Assembly: GCA_036897625.1 (NCBI GenBank)
Contig: JAYMTA010001057.1
Coordinates: forward strand, 1-22,097
Origin: Pelargonium cotyledonis
Lineage: Eukaryota; Streptophyta; Magnoliopsida; Geraniales; Geraniaceae
Direction of reading: 5' to 3'
DNA: 22,097 nt
This document shows, one piece after another, positions 19,995-22,097 of the stretch (its first letter is position 1; every line of letters starts with the position of its first letter). A program made the translations under genes and the position numbers. The notes under the pieces were generated by a model. It saw nothing but the letters and a program-made list of their open reading frames with translations, was not told where the DNA came from and did not search any database.

Positions 19995-21611
19995 CTAGCT
20001 ACAACCATAAACTACTGGTGAATGTGAATCCATATTTGCGAGCTCGACCACTAATCTGAGCTCATCCCAGTTTCCATCTCTGAAGAAATCATCTCCATTT
20101 TCATTGGGACTCCAAAAGCTTGAAGTCATAAATGGAGGTTGATCCCAATAAGAGGACATGTTCATTTGACCCATAAACACATGTTGGTTTCTTTCATCAA
20201 CTAATTGGTTGAGCATGTTTCTTCTTTCACTGAGGTTGATTGATGAATCCCCAAAACTTACGTACTGCTCGCAATTGTCGGATTCAAGACTGCATGTTTT
20301 CGAACTTGAATCAATGCTTGGATCGTTTTTGTTGATGATTTTGGTGTCTTTATGGTATGGTGTGTACTTCTTGTAAGTTGGGATTCTCTTGAAAATCCTA
20401 CACAGTGTCCAAACTTCCTGCAAAACCGTTGAAGATGATAAGTTAGGTTTTTCTTTTTTCCGTGGGTTCCTAAGCGATTCCACAAACTCACAGACGACAC
20501 CTTTAATCATTTTTACCTCACTTAAACTATTTCTCATTTAAGACTAAGTCACACTGAAAGCTCATCTCTCTTACAGGTGTGTTGAGCGAGCGCGGATGCA
20601 GTTAAATAAGAATAAAAAGATGAAAAGAGAATATAATTATTTATCTTACAGCTTCTTGATTGATGTTCTTGGCATTGTTCATGGGATGTTTGGAATGATG
20701 GTTCCCAGTCGGCGGAGGAAGCCGAAACTCATGCATCATCCAGTCAGTTTTGGTTCCTTTTCCGGCGCAACCGCGGTAGTAGACTAAGGATTTCTTGAGG
20801 CCAATGCAGTGATCATGAGAATGATCAGCAATAGGTTTATCAATGCCAGTGGCTTTCCAAAAACCAGAAGCAGTCACTCTATTAGGCCTTGCACTGTTTT
20901 TATATTTTCTCCCTCTCTTGCAGAAGAAGTACCACTCCTTCTCACCCATGCCAACCTCTTTATATAACAAAAATGGAGAAACTAAAATCAGGCCAATTAT
21001 AATTATAATTAACCTTTATTTGCAAGTCATTTATAACTAGCTAGATAGTATTCAAATATATATATATATATATATACTTGTCTGAATATATATAATATTA
21101 AACTATAAATGAAAACTTCAACTATACATGAGGATCATTCATGTTGAAAAGATCAAGTGTAATTTTAAATCAATGTATCTTCTCCCTTTTAAGATACTTA
21201 TAATTCTTGATCATTTATATAACTACATATATGTTGCATATATAATGATCTACGTATATACTAATTCAATGATTTTTAAGAAGTTATAAATAGATCAGTT
21301 TGAATGATGAAAATAATTATAGTAGTAGGGAGAAGAAAAATAATATATTACGTACATAAAATATTTAAGTACAAGATACAGCGATAATCGAGTACAAACT
21401 TACTTGGAAGATCCCACGGGTCATATTTGTAGATGTCAATTTGTTTGATGAGTTCAATAGTAAGTGGTTTTTTCTCCACCTTTCGTCGTAAGTAAAATCC
21501 AACAAGCTCTTCGTCCGTGGGATGAAATCTGTATCCGGGAAGCATAATATCGTCATCTTCTTCGTGTTGTTTGTTCTCAACCTCAACTATTGTAGTTTTT
21601 GCAACCTCCAT
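19995..21611 (-). CDS. NAC transcription factor, JUNGBRUNNEN1 (ANAC042)-like
   Basis: Nuclear NAC-domain DNA-binding protein, 312 aa, in three exons (minus strand): 21404-21611, 20650-20957, 19995-20417; both introns are GT-AG, at the usual NAC positions and in phase (939 nt). All five NAC subdomains are present: A at about residues 24-45 ([18 protein letters not shown]), B at 55-69 ([15 protein letters not shown]), C from 75 ([37 protein letters not shown]), D ([30 protein letters not shown]) and E at 173-183 ([11 protein letters not shown]). The best remembered match is Arabidopsis JUB1/ANAC042, a longevity and H2O2/stress-tolerance regulator, including the [15 protein letters not shown] block and the tail motif SFW...GDDFF...NWDELR. 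The C-terminal half is Ser/Asn-rich, as expected for an activation region. Orthology to JUB1 rather than a sister is inferred. Confidence 0.95.
21056..21076. repeat. (TA)n tract in NAC intron 1
   Basis: About 21 bp of alternating T and A within the 446-bp first intron of the NAC gene. Confidence 0.93.
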
Positions 21612-21692
21612 ATTGATGAAGTAAATCCAACAAGTATTCAAGTGTTCTTGAGATTTAGTTTAGAGTTGGAAGTTGGAAGATGATTTTGAGGC

Positions 21693-21700
21693 TATTTATA
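21693..21700 (-). promoter_or_regulatory. TATA box of the NAC gene
   Basis: The reverse strand reads TATAAATA about 82 bp upstream of the NAC ATG, a standard plant position with a ~50-nt leader. Confidence 0.65.
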
Positions 21701-21790
21701 ATGAAATAATTAATGATGTGTAGAGTTGATCTATTTGGGATGGTCGGTTGCTATATCCATGACTTTTTGGTCAATTCCTGCACTTCGGCT

Positions 21791-21798
21791 TTACGTGG
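21791..21798. promoter_or_regulatory. ABRE-like ACGT element upstream of the NAC gene
   Basis: TTACGTGG contains the ACGTGG core of ABA-response/bZIP sites, about 180 bp upstream of the NAC ATG. It fits a stress-regulated gene, but the call rests on the motif alone. Confidence 0.35.
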
Positions 21799-21999
21799 AA
21801 TATTTATAAGGCCTAGGCTCCCCGTTTTACTTTTATTGTTGTTGCCAAGTCTCTTTTGAAACTAGTCTATTTTCGAACGACGGTATCTTTGCAACTTATT
21901 CTAAATGACAGCAACTTATTCGTCATAGTTTGTTGTCTTCGTTTTTGGGTAGACTCCATGATCTATCTATATGTGATGGTTTTCATAAGAAATTAATCC

Positions 22000-22060
22000 T
22001 TTCGTCTCAAAATGAGTGTCTTGTTTCAATTGCAATTTTCGTCCCAAAATGAGTGTCTTG
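22000..22060 (+). repeat. Duplicated Stowaway-MITE-like terminal motif
   Basis: Two 24-bp direct copies at 22000-22023 and 22037-22060 differ at one base; both contain CAAAATGAGTGTCTTG preceded by TTTCGTCTC or TTTCGTCCC. The motif resembles the terminal sequence of plant Stowaway (Tc1/mariner) MITEs, of the type CTCCCTCCGTYCCAAAATAAGTGTC in part. No opposite-strand partner was found in the window, so the element may continue to the right or be a remnant. Confidence 0.5.
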
Positions 22061-22097
22061 CTTCTTTTTCTAGTAAGTTAGTTATACATGAATTGTC

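Larger units (their letters stand above)
21612..22097. other. NAC gene upstream region
   Basis: 486 bp upstream of the NAC start. It contains a TATA box (21693-21700), an ACGT-core site (21791-21798) and, near the window edge, a duplicated 24-bp motif resembling a MITE terminus. No gene was seen. Confidence 0.7.

Noticed and set aside
20596-20787. Plus-strand open frame over the NAC gene
   Set aside because: It is antisense to the NAC exon 2 coding sequence and has no recognisable protein.

Overview
The window is nuclear DNA of a flowering plant, most likely a eudicot. Genes have many short GT-AG introns in AT-rich sequence, there are microsatellites, and the predicted proteins align closely with what I remember of Arabidopsis APC5, SWAP70, the SAUR61-68 clade and JUNGBRUNNEN1 (ANAC042). 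I do not name a species. There is no prokaryotic or viral content.

Layout. (1) 58-9247, minus strand: most of an ANAPHASE-PROMOTING COMPLEX SUBUNIT 5 gene, 19 coding exons; the last ~45-50 residues lie beyond the left edge. (2) 9248-10106: head-to-head intergenic region. (3) 10107-14572, plus strand: a complete 10-exon SWAP70-like gene (PH domain plus coiled coil), 488 aa. (4) 15353-19590, plus strand: a tandem array of three intronless SAUR genes (143, 125 and 131 aa), each with its own TATA box. (5) 19995-21611, minus strand: a complete three-exon NAC transcription factor of the JUB1 type, 312 aa, tail-to-tail with the last SAUR. (6) 21612-22097: the NAC upstream region, ending in two direct copies of a sequence resembling a Stowaway MITE end.

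The genes do not form a single pathway. APC5 is a cell-cycle E3 ligase scaffold subunit, SWAP70 a membrane-binding Rho/ROP regulator, the SAURs are auxin-responsive growth effectors, and the NAC factor is a stress/longevity regulator. Every exon was joined by checking splice dinucleotides, reading phase and remembered family sequence; one APC5 junction (3343/3190) does not work with any canonical splice pair.

I found no credible new biological system. The most useful leads are the anomalous APC5 junction, short noncoding blocks conserved between SAUR paralogs (promoter, 5' UTR, 3' UTR), and the possible MITE remnant.
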